The notes under the pieces: model-generated
Databases searched by the model: none
The model's input: only the letters and a program-made list of their open reading frames with translations
What the model was told of the DNA's origin: nothing
Assembly: GCA_023435945.1 (NCBI GenBank)
Contig: JAEZLB010000037.1
Location: 1-14,122, forward strand
Source of the DNA: Pseudomonadota bacterium
Lineage (GTDB): Bacteria > Pseudomonadota > Gammaproteobacteria > Burkholderiales > Burkholderiaceae_D
Length of the DNA stretch: 14,122 nt
Reading direction: 5' to 3'
Program-made: the position numbers and the translations under genes
In this document: positions 6,215-14,122 of the stretch, in pieces
Position numbering within the stretch: position 1 is the first letter of the stretch
Layout: the number at the start of each line of letters is the position of its first letter

Positions 6215-9200
6215 TCAATCAAATGCAATATTGTAGAAAATGGAAAATGCACTGCGGCTTCCTGCTTCGGCTTCCAGCGTCAGGCGACGGGTCAGTTGAT
6301 AGCGTAGCAGCAGGACGCTGGTAAGATTTTCCAGGCCCTGGCGATAGCTCACATATAGCCGTGACGAAAGCTGTTTTCCCACGGTAACGATACGTTCCTC
6401 CAATCCCTCGCCAGTCGTAGTGAGACTGAGGGTGTCCAGCCCAAATGCATTGGCGATACGTGACTGCGTGCCGGATGATTCCCTGCCGCTTAACAGCGCA
6501 CCGGCAGCAGCCTGCAAGACGGAAAGGTCTCCCTGTGCCACCGCGTCCAGGCCACGGCCCAGCACCAGCCAGGACAATTTGTCGGCGTCAGGCAGCGGTG
6601 GTTCGGATACCAATACGATGCGCGGTGCCAGCACCGTGCCGCCTATCGAGACCCCGGCTGCCACTTCCTGGTCCCGCTTCATCGCCAGGATATTCAGACC
6701 GGGATTATTCATTGGGCCGCTGAATTGCAGGACGCCGCGTTCAATATCGAGTGCTCGTCCATAGGCGGTAAAAGTGCCCTTGGCCAGGCTGAGTGTGCCT
6801 TGCGCCTGTAGCGTGTCATCGGCGCCGTTCACAATACGCACTTCGCCGACCAGGTGGGCATCCAGACCTTGTCCCGTAAGCGTAATGCCATCACCCAGCG
6901 CCACCCGCACGTCAAGTGCGAGCGGGAAGGGGACAGCCTGCTTCTCCTCCTGGCCGACGATGATGACGTCACTGGACAGGCTGGGCATATTGGCCTGACC
7001 GACGTCGAAGAATCCTGAATCCACCTTGAACTGCCCTACGACCGCCGCTTCTCCCTTCTGCATCGTGATGCGGCTGTCACCGCTCAGTGTCAGGCGGCGA
7101 TCGGCACGATTTAGCAACTGATAACGACGGACTTCCAGCGCCAGTTGCACATCAGGTTGAGCACCGCCGAATACGATAGGGCCGGAAAGGTCGATATGTC
7201 CGTCTTCATGGGCAAAGCGCAGCGTCTCGATCTGCAGGCTAGAGTCGTCGAAGTGGCCAAGCAGCGTCCCTTGCCGCAGATCGATACCGATATCGGGAAG
7301 GAACAGGCGCAGTGCATTGCCCTGCAGTGCACCGTCCAGCAGCGGCTGGCCCACAGTACCGGCTATGGTTACCTGGCTATCCAGCCGCCCGCTGGCGATC
7401 AGCGAAGGCGAGATGAGCGGACCGGCCCAGCCGATGTCAGGCACATCCATCTTCACCGTTCCTGCCAGCCGGGTATCGGGCGCGAATTCGATTTGCCGGC
7501 CGCGTCCGGTTGCGGTTGCATTAACGGAAATGTGGCCGAGTTTTTCTCCTTCTGCCAGCATGCGCAATACCAATTCATTACCTTTTGCATTGGCATCCAC
7601 GACCAGCGTACGCAAGCCCAGCGGCAGGGCAGTCTGCCCCAGGATTTCCACATCGCCGCTATCGCGCGTGAACGAAAGTGTGCCGGACAGCGTTTTGTTC
7701 TTGCTGAGATCCCAGTTGCCGCTCAATACCATGTCAGTACGTAAAGGAATCTCTTCCCCAAATAGCGACAACAGTTTTCCCAGTTGCAGGCGTTCTATGT
7801 GTCCACGCGTAGAAAGACCGCGCTGATTGTTTTCAAAACGTTCCAGCTCGATACTGCCCGTATCGGTATCGACAAAAAAATTCTCCAGCCGGGTATTCGC
7901 GGCTGACAGCTGCAGCGGCGCAGGCTGGCGCAGGCGAGCATTGACCGCCCCTTTCCCGAGTATCTGGCTGATATTCCCCAGCCAGCGCGGTTGGCTGGCA
8001 AGATTATTCAGACCGCCATCTAGTTGTATTGCCCATTGCTGCCTTTGTTCTGAGGCAGCGGCTTGCAGCGTATGACGCGAGGTAGTGCCATCGCCGCGCA
8101 GCGTGACGGTATCGGCTTGCACTGTGCCGAGATCCACCTTGCTGGCCGTCACAGTCACCTGTAACGGCGCATTGGCACGCGGCGAAAATTCAAGCTGTGC
8201 CGCCAGGGCGTTAACCGCTTGATCTCCCATGCGCAGCACTTCGCCGTGCAGGTCGGCCACGATACTGCGCAGGGAGAAGGGCTGTTTATTATCGAGATGG
8301 ATATCGGCTTTTCCCTGCAGCTTGCCGAGTTGTATATCTTCCGGCAGGCGCAGCTGCGATGCGTGCCATTCGAGCTGAAGGCGGGGAGCGTCCAGGTTGC
8401 CGCTTGCCTGGCCATTGGCTTGCAACACGCCCGCCAATTGCGGGCTTAACTGATTCAGCTGGGGGGCGTTAATCTCGAAGCTGAGTTTGGAGTTCTGTTC
8501 CGACAGCGCACCTTGCATCTGCAGCCGGTTGGCGCCGGCCAGTAGCGACAGGGCGGGAATGTTGAGGGTGTTGCCACGCAGGCGTGCGTTGCCGCTTCCT
8601 TGCAGCGGATGGCCGGCAAGGCGACTTTCTTTCAACTCGAAGTGCAGGTCTGCCTGCAGTTCGGGAGTGCGCCTGCCCTGCAAGCCGAAGGTTCCGTTCA
8701 ATAACAAGTCCGGCAGTTCAGTGAAATTGCCGAGATCCGCCAGCTTGAAACGCTGCAGTTGTCCTGTTGCATCGAAGGCCTGTTCCTCATTCAGTTGCAC
8801 GGAGCCGGAGAAGGAGGCAATCCCGTTGCCGATGCGTAGCGCCGCTTCCGGTATCGTGACCACTTGTTCTGAAACGGAAGCCCGCGCATTCAGCGTGATG
8901 CGATTGCGATCCAGGGGCTCGCTCAGATCCAGCGCTATGTCCTGCCGGCCATCAGCATGTTTCAGGGTGGCGCTGCCTGAAAGGCGAGTGGCACGCAGGC
9001 GCTGATCGAGGTGCTGCAAGTTGAGGCGTTCTGTACGCAGGTTAACGTCGGCTTTGGCCCCGTCCACCTGTCCGCTGCCGGTAATGATGCCGGCCTCGTG
9101 TCCGTTGCCCAGCACGGCGCGCAAATCGCGGAAGCGAATGCGCTGCGATTCGCGATGAAATAACAGCGACAAGCTGGTAAGCGGTATACGGTCAAGGTTG

Positions 9201-10153
9201 AGCAGGCCGGCATCGGCATTGTTCACCGTCAGCCTGCCTTCCCCATCGGCCTGTGCCAGCAGCCTGATGTCCAGCCTGGTGAGCGGTAAATCGGGACCGA
9301 AGTCCTTCAGGTTCAGCGCGCGCACGGCGAGATCGGCTTCGCCCAGCATCGCTTCCGAGAAAGGGTGAAGCTGCACATGCCCCTGGAGTTGCAGGCGATT
9401 GATCGCGAGATCGGCCCGTGCCATCAGGTCTTCCAGCGAACCGTCCAGGGTCAGTTCACCCTGTAATCCCACGTTTTGCTGTTCCACGCGTCCCTGCGCC
9501 TTGCTGCTGAAGCGGGCATTGACGGGATAGGGGCGGGTCGCCGAAAGGCTTGCCCTGCCTTGCAGGGCAGCTTCCACTTCACTGCTTTCCTGAGCGGATT
9601 GCAAGGCAAGACGTTCGAGATCCAGTACATACTGCTTGCCATCGAAGTTCAGCCTGAAATCAAGCCGGTTCAGTTCCACCAGCCTGACTGCATCCTTGTT
9701 GACTTCGCCACTGCCGAGAGTGACCCTGTCGATCTGCAGATCAACAGGTGAGCGGATACTGTCCGGCAAGCGTGCCGGCTGGTCGTCTTGCTCCGGCTGT
9801 TCTTTCAGCACGATAGCGAGGTGTTCAACCTGCAGTTGCTGCACATGCAGCCGCCGCTGCAGCAGCGCAATCGGGCGCCATGACAGGTCGACGTCAGATA
9901 AGGTAATAGTCTGACCCGGGTTGTCGATAACCAGCTGCTCCATCGTTATGCGGTCGGATAAGCGACCCGCCACACCCTGTGCCTGCACGTTGCCGCCGGT
10001 CAGGGATGGCAGGGCCGAGAATGCGGCACGCGTACCACTGGCAGTACCCAGCAGCCAGAACAGGAAAATGACGAGCGCCAGCAATACGGCGAGCAGGACC
10101 CGCCATACGGACTTGAACCGGGAGCGTCGTGCCGGCGGCTGGGTGTTGTGCAT
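6215..10153 (-). CDS. tamB: Translocation and assembly module subunit TamB
   Basis: With ATG 10153 the product has 1312 residues, the usual size for TamB, an AsmA-like/DUF490 protein. It is anchored in the inner membrane and spans the periplasm, working with TamA in outer-membrane protein insertion and, in related proteins, lipid transport. A single membrane anchor lies at about residues 17-37, preceded by an Arg-rich cytoplasmic start. The rest is a very long run of alternating beta-strand repeats (many LxLxxLxL patterns), matching the hollow beta-taco fold. The C-terminal TamB domain (roughly the last 360 residues) ends in SRLYVSYRQGLEN, then LLLRYQLTRRLTLEAE, and the terminal YNIAFD. Position right after tamA, with one base between the tamA stop (10155-10157) and this ATG, indicates translational coupling. 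No own Shine-Dalgarno is evident. In-frame alternatives at 10165 or 10219 would overlap tamA. Confidence 0.95.
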   Translation of the reverse strand: MHNTQPPARRSRFKSVWRVLLAVLLALVIFLFWLLGTASGTRAAFSALPSLTGGNVQAQGVAGRLSDRITMEQLVIDNPGQTITLSDVDLSWRPIALLQRRLHVQQLQVEHLAIVLKEQPEQDDQPARLPDSIRSPVDLQIDRVTLGSGEVNKDAVRLVELNRLDFRLNFDGKQYVLDLERLALQSAQESSEVEAALQGRASLSATRPYPVNARFSSKAQGRVEQQNVGLQGELTLDGSLEDLMARADLAINRLQLQGHVQLHPFSEAMLGEADLAVRALNLKDFGPDLPLTRLDIRLLAQADGEGRLTVNNADAGLLNLDRIPLTSLSLLFHRESQRIRFRDLRAVLGNGHEAGIITGSGQVDGAKADVNLRTERLNLQHLDQRLRATRLSGSATLKHADGRQDIALDLSEPLDRNRITLNARASVSEQVVTIPEAALRIGNGIASFSGSVQLNEEQAFDATGQLQRFKLADLGNFTELPDLLLNGTFGLQGRRTPELQADLHFELKESRLAGHPLQGSGNARLRGNTLNIPALSLLAGANRLQMQGALSEQNSKLSFEINAPQLNQLSPQLAGVLQANGQASGNLDAPRLQLEWHASQLRLPEDIQLGKLQGKADIHLDNKQPFSLRSIVADLHGEVLRMGDQAVNALAAQLEFSPRANAPLQVTVTASKVDLGTVQADTVTLRGDGTTSRHTLQAAASEQRQQWAIQLDGGLNNLASQPRWLGNISQILGKGAVNARLRQPAPLQLSAANTRLENFFVDTDTGSIELERFENNQRGLSTRGHIERLQLGKLLSLFGEEIPLRTDMVLSGNWDLSKNKTLSGTLSFTRDSGDVEILGQTALPLGLRTLVVDANAKGNELVLRMLAEGEKLGHISVNATATGRGRQIEFAPDTRLAGTVKMDVPDIGWAGPLISPSLIASGRLDSQVTIAGTVGQPLLDGALQGNALRLFLPDIGIDLRQGTLLGHFDDSSLQIETLRFAHEDGHIDLSGPIVFGGAQPDVQLALEVRRYQLLNRADRRLTLSGDSRITMQKGEAAVVGQFKVDSGFFDVGQANMPSLSSDVIIVGQEEKQAVPFPLALDVRVALGDGITLTGQGLDAHLVGEVRIVNGADDTLQAQGTLSLAKGTFTAYGRALDIERGVLQFSGPMNNPGLNILAMKRDQEVAAGVSIGGTVLAPRIVLVSEPPLPDADKLSWLVLGRGLDAVAQGDLSVLQAAAGALLSGRESSGTQSRIANAFGLDTLSLTTTGEGLEERIVTVGKQLSSRLYVSYRQGLENLTSVLLLRYQLTRRLTLEAEAGSRSAFSIFYNIAFD

Positions 10154-10154
10154 A

Positions 10155-11900
10155 TCAGAAGCCATAACCGATGGAGAAGTGCAGGCGCCAGTTACCCGAC
10201 TCCTGGGCGCGCGCGGCATCCAGGTTGACGGGGCCTACGGGGCTGCGCCTGCGAACGCCCACGCCGCTACCGTGCTTGAACTGGAAGTCGCTCCAGGAAT
10301 CGGCGGCATCGCCTGCATCGGTGAATACGGCCACACCCCATGCCGGCGTGAAGTGATAGATCACTTCAGCACTGGCGACGCCCAGGACAGTACCGCCCAC
10401 GATAGCGCCGCTTTCTTCCACGCCCAAGGTATTGAATGCGTAGCCGCGCACGCTTTGGTCGCCACCGGTACGGAACAGCAGATCGGAAGGTACTGTCTCG
10501 CGCCCGGCTCCTGAGACCTGGCCGACCTGGGCGCGCAGCACGCCGGTCCAGCGTGGTGCCAGCGGAATGAACCAGTTGGTCTGGGCCAGCACGCGCACGA
10601 TATGGTTTTCATTGACGAGTCCGGCGGGACCGGCGCCCAGTTCGATGGAACTGACATTGCCGCGGCGCGGCGCCAGCGTATTGTCGACCCGTCGCCGCAG
10701 GTAGGAATAATTCAGCAGCAACGCTTCGCGATTATTGCGCAGCGTTTCACCGATGCTTTGCCGGTCGGAGTAGTACATCAGGCTCCAGGATTGTTCGCTG
10801 CGCGTGAGTATCCGGTTCAGCCGGGCACCGGCGCGCAGCCGGTCGGTGATCTCTCCCGTGATTTCGCGGCGCTCATAATTGACCGCAACGCTGGGTCTCC
10901 AGCCTATATCCAGTGGCTGGAAAAACAGTTCACTGCCGGCTGAACGCGTATTGCGGTCCAGCAGTACATCGGATTCCAGCCGCCAGTTGCGCTGATTGAG
11001 ATTCCTGTTCAGCCAGCGGGCCTGCACACGCGGTCCGCTATCAGTGGAAAAACCTATACCCAGCGATAGTTGCTTTTGCTCGTACTCATTGACAGTGACG
11101 AGGATCGGGACCCGGTTCGGATATGCAGGGTCGGGCTCGATGGTGGCAAAGACCGAGCGGAAATAGCCGGTATCCTGCAAACGTGCCTGCAGCTCATTCA
11201 GCTTGTCCTGGGTGAAGGGGTCGCCCGGCTTGATAGGATTGATCGTATCAATGACCGCTGGCGAATAGCGTTCCAGCCCTTCGATCTTCAGTTCACCGAA
11301 AGTGAAAGCAGGGCCGGAATCGATATCGACCGTCAGTTCTGCGGTGTTTCGCTCCGGGTCGATGCGCGCCTGGCTGGCTGCAATTTTGGCTGCCGGATAG
11401 TTGCGCACCAGCAGTTCAGCCAGCAGCGCATTTTTTGCGCTGTCCCAGTCTTTTTGCCGGAATGGTTCGCCTGCCGGTAATTCCCAGCGGCGGCGCATCA
11501 GGTTCATGCGCCTTTCGTCTTGTGCTTCGCTGGCAATAGGACCCCGGAAATTAAGGGTGACCTTCTCCACGACGGTACGCGGGCCCGGCGTGATCTGAAA
11601 GCGCGCAATCCAGCGCCCGTCTTCCTGTACCAGGCTGCGTTGGACAACAGGTGAAAAATACCCTTCAGTCGACAATAACTGGCGCACCTGCCGCGGGGTG
11701 ATATCGACCAGCCTCTGCAATTCAGGCAGCGTGACTTCCTCGTTGTCGGTATGCCGTCCGATTTGCAGGTGTTCGTTCAGTAGATCTGTCAGTTCTCCTG
11801 CGCCCTCGATCTGGATCGCATAACCGTCAAGCGTTTGGGCATGGAGACCAGGCAGGAAACATAGCATCACCGAAAAAATCAGCCACCAGGCTGGCTTCAT
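10155..11900 (-). CDS. tamA: Translocation and assembly module subunit TamA (Omp85 family)
   Basis: The frame is open up to a GTG at 11966. I chose ATG 11900 because it begins a canonical signal peptide (MKPAWW, then a hydrophobic core, cleavage likely after LHA at residue 21). ATG 11939 is possible and would add 13 residues. The 581-residue product then has about three POTRA domains (roughly residues 22-270; GPRTVVEKVTLNFRG and FTFGELKIEGLERYSP are typical POTRA strands) and a 16-strand Omp85 barrel. The diagnostic loop-6 motif SVRGYAFNTLG is near residues 483-493, and the protein ends in the aromatic outer-membrane signature FSIGYGF. TamA sits in the outer membrane and pairs with TamB, encoded directly downstream. 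The fixed order tamA-tamB and the minimal gap support the assignment over a generic BamA paralogue. No clear Shine-Dalgarno precedes either start. Confidence 0.94.
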   Translation of the reverse strand: MKPAWWLIFSVMLCFLPGLHAQTLDGYAIQIEGAGELTDLLNEHLQIGRHTDNEEVTLPELQRLVDITPRQVRQLLSTEGYFSPVVQRSLVQEDGRWIARFQITPGPRTVVEKVTLNFRGPIASEAQDERRMNLMRRRWELPAGEPFRQKDWDSAKNALLAELLVRNYPAAKIAASQARIDPERNTAELTVDIDSGPAFTFGELKIEGLERYSPAVIDTINPIKPGDPFTQDKLNELQARLQDTGYFRSVFATIEPDPAYPNRVPILVTVNEYEQKQLSLGIGFSTDSGPRVQARWLNRNLNQRNWRLESDVLLDRNTRSAGSELFFQPLDIGWRPSVAVNYERREITGEITDRLRAGARLNRILTRSEQSWSLMYYSDRQSIGETLRNNREALLLNYSYLRRRVDNTLAPRRGNVSSIELGAGPAGLVNENHIVRVLAQTNWFIPLAPRWTGVLRAQVGQVSGAGRETVPSDLLFRTGGDQSVRGYAFNTLGVEESGAIVGGTVLGVASAEVIYHFTPAWGVAVFTDAGDAADSWSDFQFKHGSGVGVRRRSPVGPVNLDAARAQESGNWRLHFSIGYGF

Positions 11901-12374
11901 GCAACGAGGCAGCACTGCATGAAAAGTTAAACTTGCCATCGGGGGATTCGACTTTCCACTACGCACCTAAGAGTTTCCTGTAAGAAGGGTTTCCCTATTA
12001 TATGCGTTTGATTTCCCCAGGGATTGGGAGGGCGCAAAGGGGGCCTTGGGCTCTCAGGGGTGGTCGCTATTAAACGGCAGGGAAGTGGCGCTCCCGGCAC
12101 ACGCCGGAATTGAAGAGGAAGGCATAAAGAGCGCCTGTCGCAATCAGGCACAAGCTATTTCCATGAATGCATGGTTGATGCGCATTGCGTTATCGCAGCG
12201 GCGGGCACCACAAAGCTCATCCGGCAGGGAGAACGAAAATGCGGGCAGGCGAGTCCACATGGAGGGAGTGTCTGAAGGCGCTCCCTGCTTCTTGATGGAC
12301 AGCCGTTAGCCGCAAGGCTGTGCCGGGGAGGCAGGCTTGCTTTGGTGGATGAACAACCGATAAAACGAGGATAA
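11901..12374. other. Divergent intergenic region between tamA and the TrxR-like gene
   Basis: This is 474 bases between the tamA start (minus strand) and the start at 12375 (plus strand). It holds the TATAAT element and leader of tamA (11901-12002). The rest (12003-12374) shows no credible gene: the frame at 12046-12309 has no ribosome-binding site or family motif. Small inverted repeats occur (CCGGC-ACAC-GCCGG near 12097, GCCTG/CAGGC near 12135), none followed by a T-run. CGAGGA at 12366-12371 is the likely ribosome-binding site of the downstream gene. Confidence 0.45.
11997..12002 (-). promoter_or_regulatory. Consensus -10 element (TATAAT) for tamAB
   Basis: On the minus strand the sequence reads GCATATAATAGG, a perfect -10 hexamer 97 bases upstream of ATG 11900 (58 upstream of ATG 11939). 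No good TTGACA-like -35 is found 16-18 bases further up, where the sequence is around AATCCC. The promoter may therefore depend on an activator, or the match may be chance. A leader of about 90 bases would result. Confidence 0.45.
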
Positions 12375-13289
12375 ATGCTTGATTGCCTGATCATAGGCGG
12401 CGGGCCGGCTGGCTTGATTGCCGCTACTTACCTTGCCCGCTTTCGCCGTAATGTGGAAGTCATTGATGCAGGTTCCAGCCGGGCCAGCCTGATTCCCCTG
12501 TCTCATAACTGCCCCGGTTTCCCGGATGGCATCACCGGCGACGAACTGCTGACCAGGCTGCGCGATCAGGCGACCCGTTATGGCGCCCGTCTGGCCGATG
12601 GGCGCATCGAGTACCTCAGCCGCAATGAGGCGGGCATTTTCACCGCCATGAACGGGCATGAAGCGATACAGGCCAGGAACGTATTGCTGGCAACCGGTGT
12701 GCTCGATATCGAACCGGCCCTGCCCAATCTGGCCGATGCGATACGGCAGGGTTATATAAGGCATTGCCCAATCTGTGACGGTTATGAAATCATCGATAAA
12801 AAGGTGGCGGTGATAGGGCAGGGGAAAAGTTTACTGCGCGAAGCGATTTTCCTACGCCATTACACCGATCAACTCACGGTCCTGACCCTGGGGGAAAACA
12901 TAGGACTGGACGAAAGCGATCATAAGTTACTGCAACAGCATGGCATACGCGTTATCGATGAACCGATAGTCGAGGTCTATATCGAGCATGGCAAGATCGC
13001 CGCATTGCGCGGACATGGCGGCACACGGCACCAGTTCGATACGCTGTATTCGGCACTGGGTACCAAGGTGCGTTCCGAACTGGCGCTGGCCCTGGGGGCG
13101 GCGTGCGATGACCAGCATTGCCTTGTGGTGGGGCAGGATCACGTAGAGACTTCGATTCCCGGCCTGTATGCGGCCGGGGATGTGGTGAGCGGGCTGAACC
13201 AGATCAGCGTGGCAGCCGGCCAGGCAGCGATTGCCGCGACAGCCATCCACAACCGGCTGCGTGATGTCGGTGACCTGAGGCGAAGTTAG
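12375..13289 (+). CDS. Thioredoxin-reductase-like FAD oxidoreductase with CPIC active site
   Basis: A 304-residue soluble flavoprotein of the thioredoxin reductase superfamily. ATG 12375 follows CGAGGA (12366-12371) and starts directly on the FAD-binding Rossmann motif ([14 protein letters not shown]8, G10, G13). The redox-active pair is C131-P-I-C134 followed by D135-G-Y-E, matching the CATCDG site of TrxR in position. The C-terminal FAD contact is GLYAAGDV (263-270). The central domain that normally binds NADPH reads [10 protein letters not shown] (148-157), and the HRRxxxR stretch that grips the 2'-phosphate is absent, replaced by [11 protein letters not shown]. The electron donor and the substrate are therefore uncertain, and calling it trxB would overreach. 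It could be a flavin disulfide reductase or one of the TrxR-like oxidoreductases of unknown role. It is transcribed divergently from tamA. Confidence 0.88.
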   Translation: MLDCLIIGGGPAGLIAATYLARFRRNVEVIDAGSSRASLIPLSHNCPGFPDGITGDELLTRLRDQATRYGARLADGRIEYLSRNEAGIFTAMNGHEAIQARNVLLATGVLDIEPALPNLADAIRQGYIRHCPICDGYEIIDKKVAVIGQGKSLLREAIFLRHYTDQLTVLTLGENIGLDESDHKLLQQHGIRVIDEPIVEVYIEHGKIAALRGHGGTRHQFDTLYSALGTKVRSELALALGAACDDQHCLVVGQDHVETSIPGLYAAGDVVSGLNQISVAAGQAAIAATAIHNRLRDVGDLRRS

Positions 13290-13446
13290 GTGCGTGGAAA
13301 CAGAATAGGATGCCGGGAATTTCTTCGTTTGGATTGCATTTGTACCGGCCCGGCACTGATTGGCGTGCAATTTGTTATCATGCGCACACGCTGCACAATG
13401 ATGCAGGCAAACAGTCCCTTCCTCTTGCTTCCCGATTCACATTCCC

Positions 13447-14122
13447 ATGGATGCCAAACACGAGATTCGCCCCGGTCAGTCGATAGAACTGCTCAAGGAA
13501 TTGCATATCCTCACGCGCGACGGGAAACTGAACCAGGATAGCCGGCGCAAGCTTAAGCAGGTGTATCACCTGTATCAGTTCATAGAGCCGCTGATGCAAG
13601 AGGTGTTGAAGAAACAACCGGATATCCAGTTGGTGGATCATGGTGCCGGCAAATCCTATCTCGGCTTCATCCTGTATGACCTGTTTTTCAAGCAGCTAGG
13701 CGAGTCTGCCAAGAATTCTCACATCTACGGCATAGAAACGCGGGACGAGCTGGTGCAAAGATCAGAGGCGCTGGCGGAAAAGCTTGGGTTCCCCGGCATG
13801 TCCTTCCTGAACCTGTCGGTGGCGGAATCCATCGAGTCGGACCGCCTGCCGCCGCGCATCGATATCGTGACGGCGCTGCATGCCTGCAATACCGCGACTG
13901 ACGATGCGATCAGGTTTGCGCTGAAACGTAATGCCCAGTTCGTGGTGCTGGTGCCTTGCTGCCAGGCAGAGGTGGCCTCCGTGTTGAAAAAGAACAAGGG
14001 TAAATCTCTGGGCCGCGATGCGCTGACCGAAATCTGGCGACATCCTATCCATACCCGTGAATTCGGCAGCCAGATTACCAACGTACTGCGCTGCCTGCAG
14101 CTGGAAGCGCATGGTTATCAGG
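13447..14122 (+). CDS. SAM-dependent methyltransferase (PF13679/METTL25-like), 3' truncated
   Basis: The frame is open from ATG 13447 through the last base, giving 225 residues, and continues beyond the window. The start fits the onset of conserved-looking protein (MDAKHEIRPGQSIELL), but no Shine-Dalgarno precedes it. Helical residues 13-58 lead to motif I, LVDHGAGKSYLG (62-73), a variant of the SAM-binding D-x-G-x-G-x-x. A YGIETRDEL strand follows, where the acidic residue should hold the ribose of SAM. Then come DIVTALHACNTATDDAI (139-155) and VVLVPCCQAEVA (166-177). The LHAC-x-TATD and PCC motifs are those of the methyltransferase-32 type domain found in METTL25/RRNAD1-like proteins and bacterial relatives. 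The substrate is unknown; RNA, protein or a small molecule are all possible. Confidence 0.82.
   Translation, partial: MDAKHEIRPGQSIELLKELHILTRDGKLNQDSRRKLKQVYHLYQFIEPLMQEVLKKQPDIQLVDHGAGKSYLGFILYDLFFKQLGESAKNSHIYGIETRDELVQRSEALAEKLGFPGMSFLNLSVAESIESDRLPPRIDIVTALHACNTATDDAIRFALKRNAQFVVLVPCCQAEVASVLKKNKGKSLGRDALTEIWRHPIHTREFGSQITNVLRCLQLEAHGYQ

Noticed and set aside
12046..12309. 87-codon plus-strand frame upstream of the TrxR-like gene
   Set aside because: No SD, no motif, and no support for coding.
13376..13381. TATCAT as a -10 element for the methyltransferase
   Set aside because: No -35 at suitable spacing (only GCACTG-like sequence), so it is not distinguishable from background.

Overview
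The window looks like a chromosomal stretch of a Gram-negative betaproteobacterium of moderate GC content. The evidence is the TamA/TamB outer-membrane assembly pair, a betaproteobacterial-style CobD/CbiB-family protein, a class II fumarase, and NarL/HisKA_3-type signalling proteins. The Nitrosomonadales/Methylophilaceae group would fit, but that is an impression from protein style, not a search result. There is no rRNA, tRNA, CRISPR array, recognisable insertion sequence or phage gene.

Layout, left to right. At 1-489 (+) is the 3' end of a CobD/CbiB-family membrane protein, closed by a strong intrinsic terminator (533-566). At 591-1274 (+) is a DUF599 membrane protein. At 1418-2806 (+) is fumC, also closed by a strong terminator (2843-2883). 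At 2986-3255 (-) is a small GlsB/YeaQ/YmgE-type membrane protein, converging on fumC. An 834-base stretch without a convincing gene follows (3256-4089). At 4090-5040 (+) is a two-TM HisKA_3 histidine kinase, converging on a NarL/GacA-type response regulator at 5179-5826 (-). A 388-base gene-free stretch (5827-6214) carries a perfect 12-bp inverted repeat. The tamB (6215-10153) and tamA (10155-11900) genes form a tightly coupled minus-strand operon, with a TATAAT -10 element about 100 bases upstream of tamA. At 12375-13289 (+) is a thioredoxin-reductase-like flavoprotein. At 13447 (+) a methyltransferase gene begins that runs off the right edge.

How the genes work together. TamA (outer-membrane Omp85 barrel) and TamB (inner-membrane-anchored periplasmic bridge) make one envelope machine. 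The kinase and regulator are probably partners because they are neighbours, although they are convergently transcribed and so not in one operon. The remaining genes look like individually expressed housekeeping or accessory functions, several with their own terminators.

The points most worth a second look are: a 14-nt exact copy of the 16S rRNA 3' end (anti-Shine-Dalgarno) in the large non-coding region; the 12-12 inverted repeat upstream of the response regulator; a kinase H-box that lacks the acidic residue after the histidine; a TrxR-like enzyme that keeps CxxC but has lost the NADPH-binding signatures; and an orphan strong ribosome-binding site after fumC. I found no clear new multi-gene system here.
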